A stretch of DNA of 64,000 nucleotides from Muribaculaceae bacterium. Its GTDB lineage: Bacteria > Bacteroidota > Bacteroidia > Bacteroidales > Muribaculaceae. The stretch covers positions 42,775 to 106,774 of the forward strand of contig JAFVPD010000014.1 of assembly GCA_017505535.1 (NCBI GenBank), given 5' to 3'. Position 1 is the stretch's first letter; every line of letters starts with the position of its first letter. Below, one piece after another: positions 36,062-44,941 of this stretch. Both the position numbers and the translations under genes were made by a program. Below the pieces are notes generated by a model. That model was not told where the DNA came from. It saw only the letters and a program-made list of their open reading frames with translations, and made no database searches.

Positions 36062-36748
36062 TTATTCGGTAGTTTTGTCAAGAATGCTCATAAGCTCTCG
36101 GCGAGAGATGACTCTAATTTGATTTTGGTCAAATTCGATGAGATTTTTTTGACGCATTGATTCAAGAGTGCCTATAAATGATGACCGTTGCACTCCAAAC
36201 AGGGCGTAAAGATCGCGTTGTTTGCATGCAAGGGTGATATCTTCTCCGTCACGTTGGGTTAATGCAGTTATCCAGAATGCTATGCGTTCTTCAAGGTTTC
36301 CGTTGGTAAGAGATAGAATTCCATCAATTGATTTTTGAGCGTTTGTAGAAAGTAGGTTGAGGTAGTTAAACATGAAAATCTGATCGGTTTTGAGGATTGT
36401 CATGTAATCGCTCTTAGAAATCTGCAAAATACCTGTCGGCTCAATAGCTACGGCTGAGCAAGGGTATTGAGTTACTTTGCCGAAAAGATAGTCAGGAGCA
36501 ATTACTGTTGGCGCCTTTAGTGTTTGAGCTACTTTAAATCGCCCATCGGCGCTTTCAATTTGTATTCGCGCACTTCCCGATATTATAAAACGTATGTGAG
36601 TACAGGCGTCTCCGGCTGTAATGATTTGTTGCTCTGGGAGATATTTAAGAAAATGGAATTTGGCTTTTTCTATGATTTCAGATATGCGCTCATGGCTCAC
36701 TCCTTTAAAGAGAGGCAGACCCATGAGTATTTCGTACATGCTATTCAT
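36062..36748 (-). CDS. Crp/Fnr-family transcription regulator
   Basis: A 228-residue regulator: N-terminal cyclic-nucleotide-binding-like domain (LFKGVSHERISEII, ITAGDACTHIRFIISGSARI, about 12-120), a long dimer helix, and a C-terminal winged helix with QRDLYALFGVQRSSFIGTLESMR (about 185-207) as the recognition part. There is no cysteine set for an Fe-S cluster, so it is not an Fnr-type oxygen sensor by sequence. Ligand and targets are unknown. It is divergent from the B12 locus with about 390 bases between. Confidence 0.88.
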   Translation of the reverse strand: MNSMYEILMGLPLFKGVSHERISEIIEKAKFHFLKYLPEQQIITAGDACTHIRFIISGSARIQIESADGRFKVAQTLKAPTVIAPDYLFGKVTQYPCSAVAIEPTGILQISKSDYMTILKTDQIFMFNYLNLLSTNAQKSIDGILSLTNGNLEERIAFWITALTQRDGEDITLACKQRDLYALFGVQRSSFIGTLESMRQKNLIEFDQNQIRVISRRELMSILDKTTE

Positions 36749-36777
36749 ATCACACAGTTTAGGTAGTTATCAATTAA

Positions 36778-36808
36778 CAAAATTAGCATAAATAATGTTC
36801 ATGCGCAA
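36778..36808 (-). promoter_or_regulatory. Promoter of the Crp-family gene
   Basis: Minus strand TTG (36806-36808), 20 bases, TAATTTTG (36778-36785), about 30 bases before the start codon. Confidence 0.65.
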
Positions 36809-36898
36809 TAGTGAGTTGCGTTTATACATAAAACGGCTGAAATATTTGACTCAGTTCACGAGAAATAACCGCGTAAATGCATATTTTTGTGTGTTGCG

Positions 36899-36929
36899 TT
36901 GAATAATTCAATGGTTTTGTGTAACTTTG
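36899..36929 (+). promoter_or_regulatory. Promoter of the cobalamin-controlled btu operon
   Basis: TTG (36899-36901), 20 bases, TAACTTTG (36922-36929). Transcription would start just before the riboswitch. Confidence 0.7.
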
Positions 36930-36937
36930 CCGAACAA

Positions 36938-37105
36938 TTATCGGGAAACACGTGAAATTCGTGTGCTGTCGCGCAACTGTGAAATCTGCATAGCGGAGAA
37001 GTCAGGAACCGAGGTCGCTGAAATGTGGCCGTTAGTCGCTTTCGCATGAAAAAGTGAGACTACGTATCTGATTTCTTTTGCATTTAGGCAAGGTGGAACG
37101 TCAAT
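36938..37105 (+). promoter_or_regulatory. Cobalamin riboswitch
   Basis: Contains the characteristic strings GGGAAACACGTGAAATTC, CTGTCGCGCAACTGTGAAA and the B12 box GAAGTCAGGAACCGAGG (36998-37014) in correct order and spacing. It lies between a consensus promoter and a TonB receptor with B12-locus neighbours. Binding of adenosyl- or methylcobalamin should shut off translation of the receptor; the mode of shut-off is not evident and no terminator is seen, so translational control is more likely. Confidence 0.95.
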
Positions 37106-37155
37106 CATTTCAATGTCGAAAGTGAGAATTGAATTGATTGATATTTTTTTTTGCC

Positions 37156-39183
37156 TTGAAATATAGCGAAGTAAATAGTATTTTAGTCTTGCTGATTGTT
37201 TTGGCGTTGCCAAAATGGGTCATGGCTAATGACGTGCAAGATGAGTACTTGGATTCAGTGCTTGAAGTCCAAGAGGTTATTGTTGTGGAGAATCGCAAGA
37301 AGGAGATAATACCGGCACAGTCATTGAGTGGAGAGGCTTTGCAGGGTTTGAATTCGCAGTCGGTTGCCGATGCGTTGCGTTTCTTTTCGGGCGTTCAAAT
37401 AAAGGATTTTGGTGGTATTGGCGGAATAAAAACGGTGAATATCCGATCAATGGGTACGCATCACATAGGCGTATTTTACGATGGTGTTCAGCTCGGTAAT
37501 GCTCAAAATGGTCAGATTGATCTAGGGCGTTACTCCCTTGATAATATTGAGGAGATACAGTTGTATAATGGCCAAAAGAGTAATATTTTCCAAGGCGCTA
37601 AAGATTTTGGCTCGTCGGGCACGATCTACATACGTACCAAGCGCCCACGATGGGCCGATGGGGAAACATCAAGGGTAATAGCTCAGTTTAAAACCGGAAG
37701 TTTTGGGCTGGTGAATCCCCAATTGGTGTGGGAGCGGCAATTAAATAGGCATTTGAGTCTGTCGGCAAGTGCCGAATATGTGCAATCCGATGGAAAGTAT
37801 AAGTTTCGCTATCGTAGGTTGAACCTTGATAACACAGTAGCTTACGATACTACTGCGACACGACAGAATGGTGATATCGAGGCATTGCGAGCTGAGGCGT
37901 CATTGTTTGGCTTTACGTCAACCGGTCGATGGAATGCCAAGGGATATTTTTATAATTCGGAACGAGGAATTCCCGGCGCAATAGTCAATAATGTGTTTCG
38001 CAACGGAGAACGTCAGTGGGATCGTAATGTCTTTGCTCAAGGTTCATGGGAAAATATCTTCAGTCAACGATACCAAATGAAGGTAAATGCAAAGTATGCT
38101 TATGATTACCTCCATTTTTTGCGTGATGACCCTAAAGAGCTGTATATAGATAATATCTACCACCAGCAAGAGGCATATTTGTCGGTAGTGAATCTAACTC
38201 GCATCACTCCTTGGTGGGACGCATCATTGTCGGCCGATTTTCAGTGGAATAAACTGAATTCCAATATGACAAATTTTGTGTATCCTCGCAGGTTTACCGA
38301 GATGGTGGCGCTTGCAACAACTTTGCGGGGATATGGTGTTGATGCGCAAGCGAGTATTTTGGGCACTTTCTTGCAGGATAGAGTGGGGAATAACACCAAC
38401 CATAAACGTAATACGACTCATAGAGACGAGCTGACGCCGGCGCTGTTTGTGTCGTGGCAACCAATGCGCAATGTGGACTGGCATCTCAATGCGTTTACCA
38501 AAAAAGCGTTTAGAATGCCCACGTTTAATGACTTGTACTATACCGAAGTAGGCAACAAGTATCTCGAGCCTGAATATACCTATCAATATAGCTTGTCAAA
38601 TGTGTGGCGCAAAGCGTTCTCTAAGTCATTGATTAAGAGTGTTTCGTTGCAGGCCGATGCTTATTTTAATAAAGTCACCAATAAGATTGTAGCTTATCCG
38701 TCGGGACAGCAGTTCAGATGGACTATGCTAAATTTGGGCGAGGTTGAGATTCTTGGACTTGAACTATCTGCTGATGCATCGGCAAAGGTTGCTGATGTGG
38801 AAATGGCATTACGGTTGAATTATACCTATCAGAAAGCGAGAGATTTTACCGACCCATCAGATGCATACTATGGCGATCAAATACCATATATACCGTTGCA
38901 CTCGGGCTCGGTTGCAGCACGTATGTCGTGGGCCGGGTGGGATTTGAATTATAGTTTTATCTATACCGGTGAACGTTACAATGCCCAAGAAAATATCCCG
39001 GCTAATTATGAACAACCGTGGTACACTCATGATGCATCGTTGTTTAAAAACTTCAAGCTTAGAGGGGTTGGTTGTCGAGTGGGATTGGAGGTGAATAATA
39101 TCTTTGATCAAGATTATGAGGTTATACTCAATTATCCTATGCCCGGAAGAAATTTTAAAATGACATTTAAAGTAAATATATGA
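37156..39183 (+). CDS. btuB: TonB-dependent vitamin B12 receptor
   Basis: Outer-membrane importer for corrinoids. Plug: QSVADALRFFSGVQIKDFGG and VFYDGVQLGNAQNGQIDLG; the barrel ends PMPGRNFKMTFKVNI. Position after a cobalamin riboswitch and before a BtuG-type lipoprotein supports B12 as cargo. The start is unusual. The frame opens with a TGA at 37135, then TTG 37138; the TTG at 37156 (MKYSEVNSILVLL...) gives a proper signal peptide and is chosen here. An ATG at 37113 is out of frame by one T in a nine-T run; with eight Ts it would be the natural start. Confidence 0.88.
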   Translation: MKYSEVNSILVLLIVLALPKWVMANDVQDEYLDSVLEVQEVIVVENRKKEIIPAQSLSGEALQGLNSQSVADALRFFSGVQIKDFGGIGGIKTVNIRSMGTHHIGVFYDGVQLGNAQNGQIDLGRYSLDNIEEIQLYNGQKSNIFQGAKDFGSSGTIYIRTKRPRWADGETSRVIAQFKTGSFGLVNPQLVWERQLNRHLSLSASAEYVQSDGKYKFRYRRLNLDNTVAYDTTATRQNGDIEALRAEASLFGFTSTGRWNAKGYFYNSERGIPGAIVNNVFRNGERQWDRNVFAQGSWENIFSQRYQMKVNAKYAYDYLHFLRDDPKELYIDNIYHQQEAYLSVVNLTRITPWWDASLSADFQWNKLNSNMTNFVYPRRFTEMVALATTLRGYGVDAQASILGTFLQDRVGNNTNHKRNTTHRDELTPALFVSWQPMRNVDWHLNAFTKKAFRMPTFNDLYYTEVGNKYLEPEYTYQYSLSNVWRKAFSKSLIKSVSLQADAYFNKVTNKIVAYPSGQQFRWTMLNLGEVEILGLELSADASAKVADVEMALRLNYTYQKARDFTDPSDAYYGDQIPYIPLHSGSVAARMSWAGWDLNYSFIYTGERYNAQENIPANYEQPWYTHDASLFKNFKLRGVGCRVGLEVNNIFDQDYEVILNYPMPGRNFKMTFKVNI

Positions 39184-39184
39184 T

Positions 39185-40135
39185 ATGAAAATGATTGAAT
39201 TTACTCGCCCAATGGGTTTTATGGCTGTTGCTATGGCGATGTTGATCGTAGGTTGTAGCGGAGGTGATAAAAGTGAAACAGAACCCGAAGAGCCGGGTGC
39301 CACTCCTGATGAAGTGTTGGCAACGCTTGTGAAGGTTGAAGTGTTGGATTATTCTCCGGCACCGGGACAGTTTGTTAATGAGGCCCCGGAGTATGAAGAG
39401 GGCGATAGTCAAGAAACGATGAATAAAAAGGCGACAGAGTGCCTGAATGATGGTGATATGATATCGTTGGGAGCGTGGGGCGGAAGCGTGACGCTGAAAT
39501 TGGTGGCGCCAATTGAAAATAAAGCTAATGCTAAGGACTTTCGCATAAAAGGTAATGCCGTATATGCAACATCGTCAACAGAGGGATTGCGATATGGCAG
39601 TGCCGAGCCGGGTATTGTAATGGTCATGAGTGACACAAATGGCAACGGAAAGGCCGATGATATATGGTGTGAACTTAAAGGCGACCAAACGTTTAATGGA
39701 CGTGCCGAATATGAGGTGACCTATTATCGTCCCGCGGCTGATGCGACTGATGACCAGTATATATCTTGGCGATCTACAACGGGAGATGAAGGTTATATCA
39801 ATCGAAATAGTGGCTTTCACACTCAAGATTTCTTCCCAATGTGGATTGCAAATACCACGGAATTGAAATTTAACGGGCGTCGATTGCCCGACAACGGACA
39901 TTATAATAATGCGACTGGGAAATATGATTTGATGAGTTATTCTGGCTATGCCGATAGCCACCCCAATACCGTCTCTGAATCGGGCCTTGATATAGATGAC
40001 GCAATCGATGAAAATGGCAAAAAAGTGGCGTTAAAGTCTATTGATTTTATAAAAATCTATACAGGCGTGCTTCAGGCTAATGGCCCTCTGGGAGAATGCT
40101 CTACCGAAGTTGCTGGTGTTGAAAAATTTAAATGA
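39185..40135 (+). CDS. B12-locus surface lipoprotein
   Basis: A 316-residue lipoprotein: signal peptide ending in lipobox LIVGC, an acidic linker (SGGDKSETEPEEPGATPDE), then one domain with SLGAWGGSVTLKL (about 94-106), MSDTNGNGKADDIWCEL (about 147-163), FFPMWI and SGLDIDDAIDENGK (a Ca-binding-like acidic loop), ending DFIKIYTGVLQ. Such proteins sit between btuB and btuG in Bacteroides B12 loci. A helper role in surface capture is inferred. It starts one base after btuB stops. Confidence 0.8.
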   Translation: MKMIEFTRPMGFMAVAMAMLIVGCSGGDKSETEPEEPGATPDEVLATLVKVEVLDYSPAPGQFVNEAPEYEEGDSQETMNKKATECLNDGDMISLGAWGGSVTLKLVAPIENKANAKDFRIKGNAVYATSSTEGLRYGSAEPGIVMVMSDTNGNGKADDIWCELKGDQTFNGRAEYEVTYYRPAADATDDQYISWRSTTGDEGYINRNSGFHTQDFFPMWIANTTELKFNGRRLPDNGHYNNATGKYDLMSYSGYADSHPNTVSESGLDIDDAIDENGKKVALKSIDFIKIYTGVLQANGPLGECSTEVAGVEKFK

Positions 40136-40142
40136 TGGGGTT

Positions 40143-41288
40143 ATGAGACTCGGCTTGGGTTTTAAGATAGTCATGCTTGGCAGCTTGGTGATCTGCATGA
40201 CGGGTTGCCGAGAGGATATCTATATTCAGCAATCAACGTCAACTGAAGTTGGTGAGCCTCGTTTTACCGGCGTAGATGGTTTTTATTTGCTGAATGAGGG
40301 AAACATGGGCTCGAATAAGAGCACGCTTGATTATTTTGATGAAACAACCGGAACATACATAAAAAACATCTATGCCGAGCGTAATCCATCGGTTGTTAAG
40401 GAGTTGGGAGATGTTGGGAATGATTTGGAGATTTATGGCTCAAAGTTGTATGCCGTAATAAATTGTTCTCATAAGGTTGAGGTAATGCGAGCAACTGATG
40501 CTACGCGCATCTCAAAAATAGATATTCCCAACTGCCGCTATGCGATAGGACATGGAGGATATGTGTATGTGAGTAGCTATGTATCACCTACGACCGACAA
40601 CCCTAAGGCGCCACGTGGGGCGGTGTATAAGGTGGATACGTTATCCTTGTCGGTTGTTGGCCGTGTAGAGGTTGGGTATCAGCCCGAGGAGATGGCGGTG
40701 AGCAATGGCAAACTGTATGTTGCTAATTCGGGCGGTTATCGAGCCCCTAATTATGATCGTACTGTATCGGTCATAGATATAAATAATTTTGTAGTTGTGC
40801 GCGATATTGATGTTGCAATAAACTTGCATCGGGTAAAGCGCGACAAACATGGAATGATTTATGTGACATCGCGTGGAGATAATGCCGAGGTGGGGTCAAG
40901 GTTGTTTGTGATTGATCCGTTGATTGATGTGGTGGTGAAAGAAATTGATTCACCGGTCAGTGATATGTGGATTCATGGCGATTCGGCCTATGTATATAGT
41001 GCTGCTATAAATGAATTGACCGGAAAAACAGCCATATCCTATTCGATAATAAATCTGCAAACTCATAGTGTTGTTGATGACGCAATAATTAAAGATGGGA
41101 CAGATGTAAATATCAAAATGCCTCATGGCATTGCAGTGCACCCCATCACGGGAGATATATACATTACAGATGCGCGTAATTATGTCTCATCGGGCCGCAT
41201 TCATTGTTATTCTCCCAAAGGAGTGCTATTGTGGAGTCAAAAAACGGGAGAAATTCCGGCTCATTTTGCCTTTAAATATCAAAATTGA
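40143..41288 (+). CDS. btuG: BtuG-type cobalamin-binding surface lipoprotein
   Basis: Captures B12 outside the cell and hands it to BtuB; the Bacteroides relative binds with extremely high affinity. About 381 residues: lipoprotein signal with VICMTGC, then a seven-bladed propeller of the DUF5074/YVTN type with repeats such as GSKLYAVINCSHKVEVM, GGYVYVSSY, NGKLYVANSGGY, HGMIYVTSRGDNA and TGDIYITDARNY. The frame opens at 40080 inside the previous gene; ATG 40143 starts the lipoprotein signal and is the real start. It is the last gene of the btu operon. Confidence 0.87.
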   Translation: MRLGLGFKIVMLGSLVICMTGCREDIYIQQSTSTEVGEPRFTGVDGFYLLNEGNMGSNKSTLDYFDETTGTYIKNIYAERNPSVVKELGDVGNDLEIYGSKLYAVINCSHKVEVMRATDATRISKIDIPNCRYAIGHGGYVYVSSYVSPTTDNPKAPRGAVYKVDTLSLSVVGRVEVGYQPEEMAVSNGKLYVANSGGYRAPNYDRTVSVIDINNFVVVRDIDVAINLHRVKRDKHGMIYVTSRGDNAEVGSRLFVIDPLIDVVVKEIDSPVSDMWIHGDSAYVYSAAINELTGKTAISYSIINLQTHSVVDDAIIKDGTDVNIKMPHGIAVHPITGDIYITDARNYVSSGRIHCYSPKGVLLWSQKTGEIPAHFAFKYQN

Positions 41289-41432
41289 TGAAATTCATGC
41301 TTGATTTCAATCTATATTTTGCCCTATAATGAAAACCCCTAAATTGTTGAATGATAGCAATAACCATAAATAGGGTATCTATATTTATTTATATTGAGTA
41401 TATATCTGCCTCGCGCGAGGGATATTTGTAGT

Positions 41433-41658
41433 TAATTTTGCATTGTAATTGAAGAAGACAAAATCAATTGCAGGATTAAAGACAAAAGGTTAATAGAATT
41501 TTTTCAAAAGAATTAGTTTTTAGGGTTAGTATTTAATGTTAGAATTTTAGTGTTTTTATAGCACAGATGGTAAATGTGTTTTATGTTAGGTTTGTAAAAA
41601 AACAACTTGGGACTCCAAGTAAACAAGAAGCCACTTCGTGAGAAGTGGCTTCTTGTTT
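41433..41658 (+). ncRNA. Candidate small RNA, family copy B
   Basis: Starts after TAATTTTG (41433-41440). It shares with copy A the 16-base block at 41517-41532 and the 25-base block at 41570-41594, then has its own hairpin (ACTTGG/CCAAGT) and a 15-base terminator stem (41621-41658, AAACAAGAAGCCACT) with the same loop, TCGTGAGA. The 5' part before the shared block is longer and unrelated to copy A. It ends 32 bases before the convergent ychF stop, so its hairpin may also serve ychF. Bases 41289-41432 before it show nothing. Confidence 0.6.
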
Positions 41659-41689
41659 TGTGAAATAAATATCTGTTGATTGAGGATTC

Positions 41690-42793
41690 TTATACGTTGA
41701 AACGGAAGTGCATGATGTCGCCGTCTTGAACGATGTATTCTTTTCCTTCAACACCCATTTTCCCGGCTTCTTTGACTGCTGTTTCACCTCCGAGGGTAAC
41801 ATAGTCGTCATATTTTATGACTTCGGCGCGAATGAATCCTTTTTCAAAATCGGTGTGAATGATGCCGGCACATTGCGGTGCTTTGCTTCCACGCAAGAAG
41901 GTCCAAGCTCTCACTTCGTCGGGACCGGCTGTAAAGTATGTTTGAAGGTCAAGTAGGGCATAGGCTGCTCTGATGAGACGTGCCACACCTGATTCTTCGA
42001 GACCTATTTCGGCCAAGAATTCTTGGCGTTCTTCGTAGGTGTCAAGCTCGGCTATTTCACTTTCAGTTTGAGCCGCCACGATGAGAATCTGTGCATCTTC
42101 GTTTTTAACCGCTTCTCTCACTGCATCGACATATTTGTTGCCATTAACAGCCGAAGAATCATCAACATTGCATACATACATCACAGGCTTGTTGGTGAGG
42201 AGGAATAATTCTTTTGCAAATTTTTGTTCGTCGGCAGTTTCAAATTTCACAGAACGAGCCGGAAGCCCTTGATCAAGAGCATCTTTAAACTGACGGAGAA
42301 CTTCGTATTGCATTTTTGCGACTTTGTCGCCACCTGTTTGAGCTTGTTTTTGTGTCTTGGCAATGCGAGCCTCTACGGTTTCAAGGTCTTTGAGTTGAAG
42401 CTCATAGTCGATGATTTCCTTGTCGCGAACCGGGTCAACCGTGCCGTCAACGTGAGTGATATTGTCGTTGTCAAAGCAACGTAAGACGTGCAATATTGCA
42501 TCGGTTTCGCGAATGTTAGCGAGGAATTTATTGCCAAGTCCTTCGCCTTTAGAAGCCCCTTTTACGAGCCCTGCAATGTCAACAATCTCCACTGTTGCGG
42601 GGACCACACTTCGAGGTTGGCACATGTCAACCAATTTATTGAGACGGTCATCGGGAACAGTGATTACGCCGACGTTTGGCTCAATCGTGCAAAAAGGAAA
42701 ATTGGCCGATTGGGCTTTAGCGTTAGAAAGACAATTGAAAAGAGTGGACTTTCCTACGTTGGGAAGTCCTACGATACCACATTGTAATGCCAT
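41690..42793 (-). CDS. ychF: Ribosome-binding ATPase YchF
   Basis: An Obg-family ATPase that prefers ATP and associates with ribosomes and redox control. The 367 residues have G1 GLPNVGKSTLFN (about 8-19), the G3 region DIAGLVKGASKGEGLGNKFL (about 72-91), a coiled-coil insertion (about 130-200) and a C-terminal TGS domain (YFTAGPDEVRAWTFLRGSKA to DIMHFRFNV). Hallmark residues are complete. Monocistronic, with a consensus -7 element. Confidence 0.97.
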   Translation of the reverse strand: MALQCGIVGLPNVGKSTLFNCLSNAKAQSANFPFCTIEPNVGVITVPDDRLNKLVDMCQPRSVVPATVEIVDIAGLVKGASKGEGLGNKFLANIRETDAILHVLRCFDNDNITHVDGTVDPVRDKEIIDYELQLKDLETVEARIAKTQKQAQTGGDKVAKMQYEVLRQFKDALDQGLPARSVKFETADEQKFAKELFLLTNKPVMYVCNVDDSSAVNGNKYVDAVREAVKNEDAQILIVAAQTESEIAELDTYEERQEFLAEIGLEESGVARLIRAAYALLDLQTYFTAGPDEVRAWTFLRGSKAPQCAGIIHTDFEKGFIRAEVIKYDDYVTLGGETAVKEAGKMGVEGKEYIVQDGDIMHFRFNV

Positions 42794-42826
42794 TTAATTA
42801 TTATTTACTAAGTATTTTTATTACTG

Positions 42827-42834
42827 CAAAGTTA
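42827..42834 (-). promoter_or_regulatory. Promoter -7 element of ychF
   Basis: Minus-strand TAACTTTG, a full match, 33 bases upstream of the start codon. Confidence 0.55.
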
Positions 42835-42876
42835 CAAAGATAAATGTGCACTGCCTAATTTTTTCTATAACAATGT

Positions 42877-44706
42877 CTAATTTATGATGATTTTAGACTG
42901 ATGGCTACTGCATGCGGTCTTAGTGGATATAATATATACTCCTTTTTGAAGATCGGTATTGAAGATGTTTGTGCCGGGCGATGTCATTAATACAATCTTG
43001 CCCGAAATATCATATATTATTATTTCTAAGATGGGCTCATCAGATGAAATGGTAATATTACCTGGTGAAAATGAATAAATTGAAATATTGGGATTGGTGA
43101 TGTTATCAGTGATACCTGATTTACCTTCGCCCCATTTGCTTACAAGCCAGTCAATGCGATTGGATAGGTAATTATTAAAGTCGTTTTTTATTGAAGAAAT
43201 GTCGTAGTTTCCGTAGTTTGGCCAACGAATTGCATTATATTGTGCGGCAGTGGCAATTTGCTCACAAAATTCATCGATAAATAGGTCTAAGCCATCGTAA
43301 TCATTTCCTTTGAATGATTCCCAAATTTCAACTACCTTTTGCTGGAATCGAGGGAATTTAGCTATTTCTCCAATCCATGTTTGGCCAAATGGGGGATTTT
43401 GATAAATAAATTCTTGATGCGACCGATGATAAGAGTTCCCGAAGTCCCATACCGGACCAAATATCCATTTCCTATTTCCTATCTCTTTATGTAGATAGCA
43501 ACTGCCGTGAAACGACTCAGCGTTGTCCATAATCTCTTGTACGATGTAAAATCGTGCGAGTGAATCAATGTCAACAAGAGATTCCCAATAGGTTGAGTTT
43601 TTGTCGCTATTATATATGGCGTTGTTAATTGCGCTTACTTGGTTGTTTAGATACGTCCTTTGCTCGTTTGACAAAATCTCCGGCGACTGGAATGTGAAAC
43701 GAATAATTTCGCCATTTTTTTCGGTTATGCGCAGTTGCTGTTCTTCATCGTAATTGTCAATCTCAATGAGCCACCCTCCCGAAATGGAGTCGGGGTGTGT
43801 GATATTATTCGGTTGTTCGGTGATGTTCACTCGATTTTTTGCAACACGAATAGTTTCAGTGAGAAAATATAGACCGATATAATCGTTGTTCAATACGACT
43901 TCGACGGGTTGTTGTGCCGGAGTGTATTTAAGCCCAAGTCGGCGGCTTAATTCAAATCCTACGGTGTTACGTAGAAATGCGAGATTATCGTCGGCATGGG
44001 CAAGTAGTGCAAAATGTTTACTTTTACTTAGCCCAAGTAGAGGCGCTTTTTCTGCAAGTTTGATTCGATAAGGTTTCTTGTCAAAACTTGTCCATGTGTA
44101 ATTGCCTCGTCCTCTTATTTGGAGCGATAGCTGTGTAGTATCCGACCCTATTGAATAAAAATCATTATTCCCTAAATTATCAATCCAATATTGGGCATTG
44201 ATGTATGTATCGGTCGATGTTATTGGTGTGAGATTTTCTGTGGTGATGTACATTACAGGGAGCGTGCCGGAATAGTTTGTGGTTGAGCCACTGAGCATTT
44301 TCCACGACCCTTGAGCCCAATTATCGCCTGTTGCAGGAGTATAGACCCCTCCCACGAGAATAGCTTGGCTGGTGGTAGCTGTTCGATTCTCAACCAGAGT
44401 TTTGCTGATATGTTCTTTCACATTGGAGAATGTGTCTTCGATTTTTCCATCAGGCAGAGACGTCTCGGCAAATGTGTAGCGATACATATTCTCTATTGCA
44501 TGGTCAAATGTTATTTCCCAATAACCATTATTCCCGACCTTCATTGACGCTACATAGGTCTCAGCATTGGAATCGCTTCCATATACAAACTTTACAACCG
44601 AATATTGAGTCAATGAATTGTCGAAATAGAATTTCCCCTTTGGAATAGTGAGGGCAAATGCTATGTTTGAGATTGATAATAATATAGCAATGAAGAATAT
44701 TCTCAT
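42877..44706 (-). CDS. Secreted CotH-kinase-family protein, copy 1
   Basis: About 609 residues. Signal peptide MRIFFIAILLSISNIAFA fixes the start at 44706; an in-frame ATG further up is less likely. After an N-terminal beta region (about 20-150) comes the CotH domain (about 150-520): SLQIRGRGNYTWTSFDKKPY, KHFALLAHADD, VVLNDYIGLYFLTE-like VVLNNDYIGLYFLTETI, GGWLIEIDNYDEE, IVQEIMDNAESFHGSCYLHK and FGPVWDFGNSYHR. The last 50 or so residues form a sorting-type beta domain ending HQSKIIIN. CotH proteins phosphorylate proteins in Bacillus spores; the role here is unknown. It is a paralog of the gene at 52862. Confidence 0.88.
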   Translation of the reverse strand: MRIFFIAILLSISNIAFALTIPKGKFYFDNSLTQYSVVKFVYGSDSNAETYVASMKVGNNGYWEITFDHAIENMYRYTFAETSLPDGKIEDTFSNVKEHISKTLVENRTATTSQAILVGGVYTPATGDNWAQGSWKMLSGSTTNYSGTLPVMYITTENLTPITSTDTYINAQYWIDNLGNNDFYSIGSDTTQLSLQIRGRGNYTWTSFDKKPYRIKLAEKAPLLGLSKSKHFALLAHADDNLAFLRNTVGFELSRRLGLKYTPAQQPVEVVLNNDYIGLYFLTETIRVAKNRVNITEQPNNITHPDSISGGWLIEIDNYDEEQQLRITEKNGEIIRFTFQSPEILSNEQRTYLNNQVSAINNAIYNSDKNSTYWESLVDIDSLARFYIVQEIMDNAESFHGSCYLHKEIGNRKWIFGPVWDFGNSYHRSHQEFIYQNPPFGQTWIGEIAKFPRFQQKVVEIWESFKGNDYDGLDLFIDEFCEQIATAAQYNAIRWPNYGNYDISSIKNDFNNYLSNRIDWLVSKWGEGKSGITDNITNPNISIYSFSPGNITISSDEPILEIIIYDISGKIVLMTSPGTNIFNTDLQKGVYIISTKTACSSHQSKIIIN

Positions 44707-44730
44707 AGGTCCACAATTAATAATTCCTTG

Positions 44731-44738
44731 CAAAGATA
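44731..44738 (-). promoter_or_regulatory. Promoter -7 element of CotH copy 1
   Basis: Minus-strand TATCTTTG, a full match, 24 bases upstream of ATG 44706. Confidence 0.55.
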
Positions 44739-44875
44739 GCAATAATTATTAATCATTTCGATGTGCTGTTATAACGTTACATTATCAAAAACGTCAAAAA
44801 GAAATCAATGGTACTATTTAAGAGCAACCATAGGTGTTTAAATCTGATTAAGATGATCGATAACTAATGTAAAAA

Positions 44876-44902
44876 TGCGACTACCGGATGTCTGTAGCCG
44901 CA
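44876..44902 (-). terminator. Terminator at the end of the eight-gene envelope operon
   Basis: Stem TGCGaCTAC / GTAGcCGCA with one mismatch, and ATTTTTA following on the minus strand, about 40 bases after the last gene's stop. Confidence 0.55.
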
Positions 44903-44941
44903 AAAGAAAATTTAAGGATATTATTATAAAATAGTCTTAAA

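Noticed and set aside
40080..40142. Upstream start for the BtuG-type gene
   Set aside because: It would start inside the previous gene and bury the lipoprotein signal; ATG 40143 restores it.
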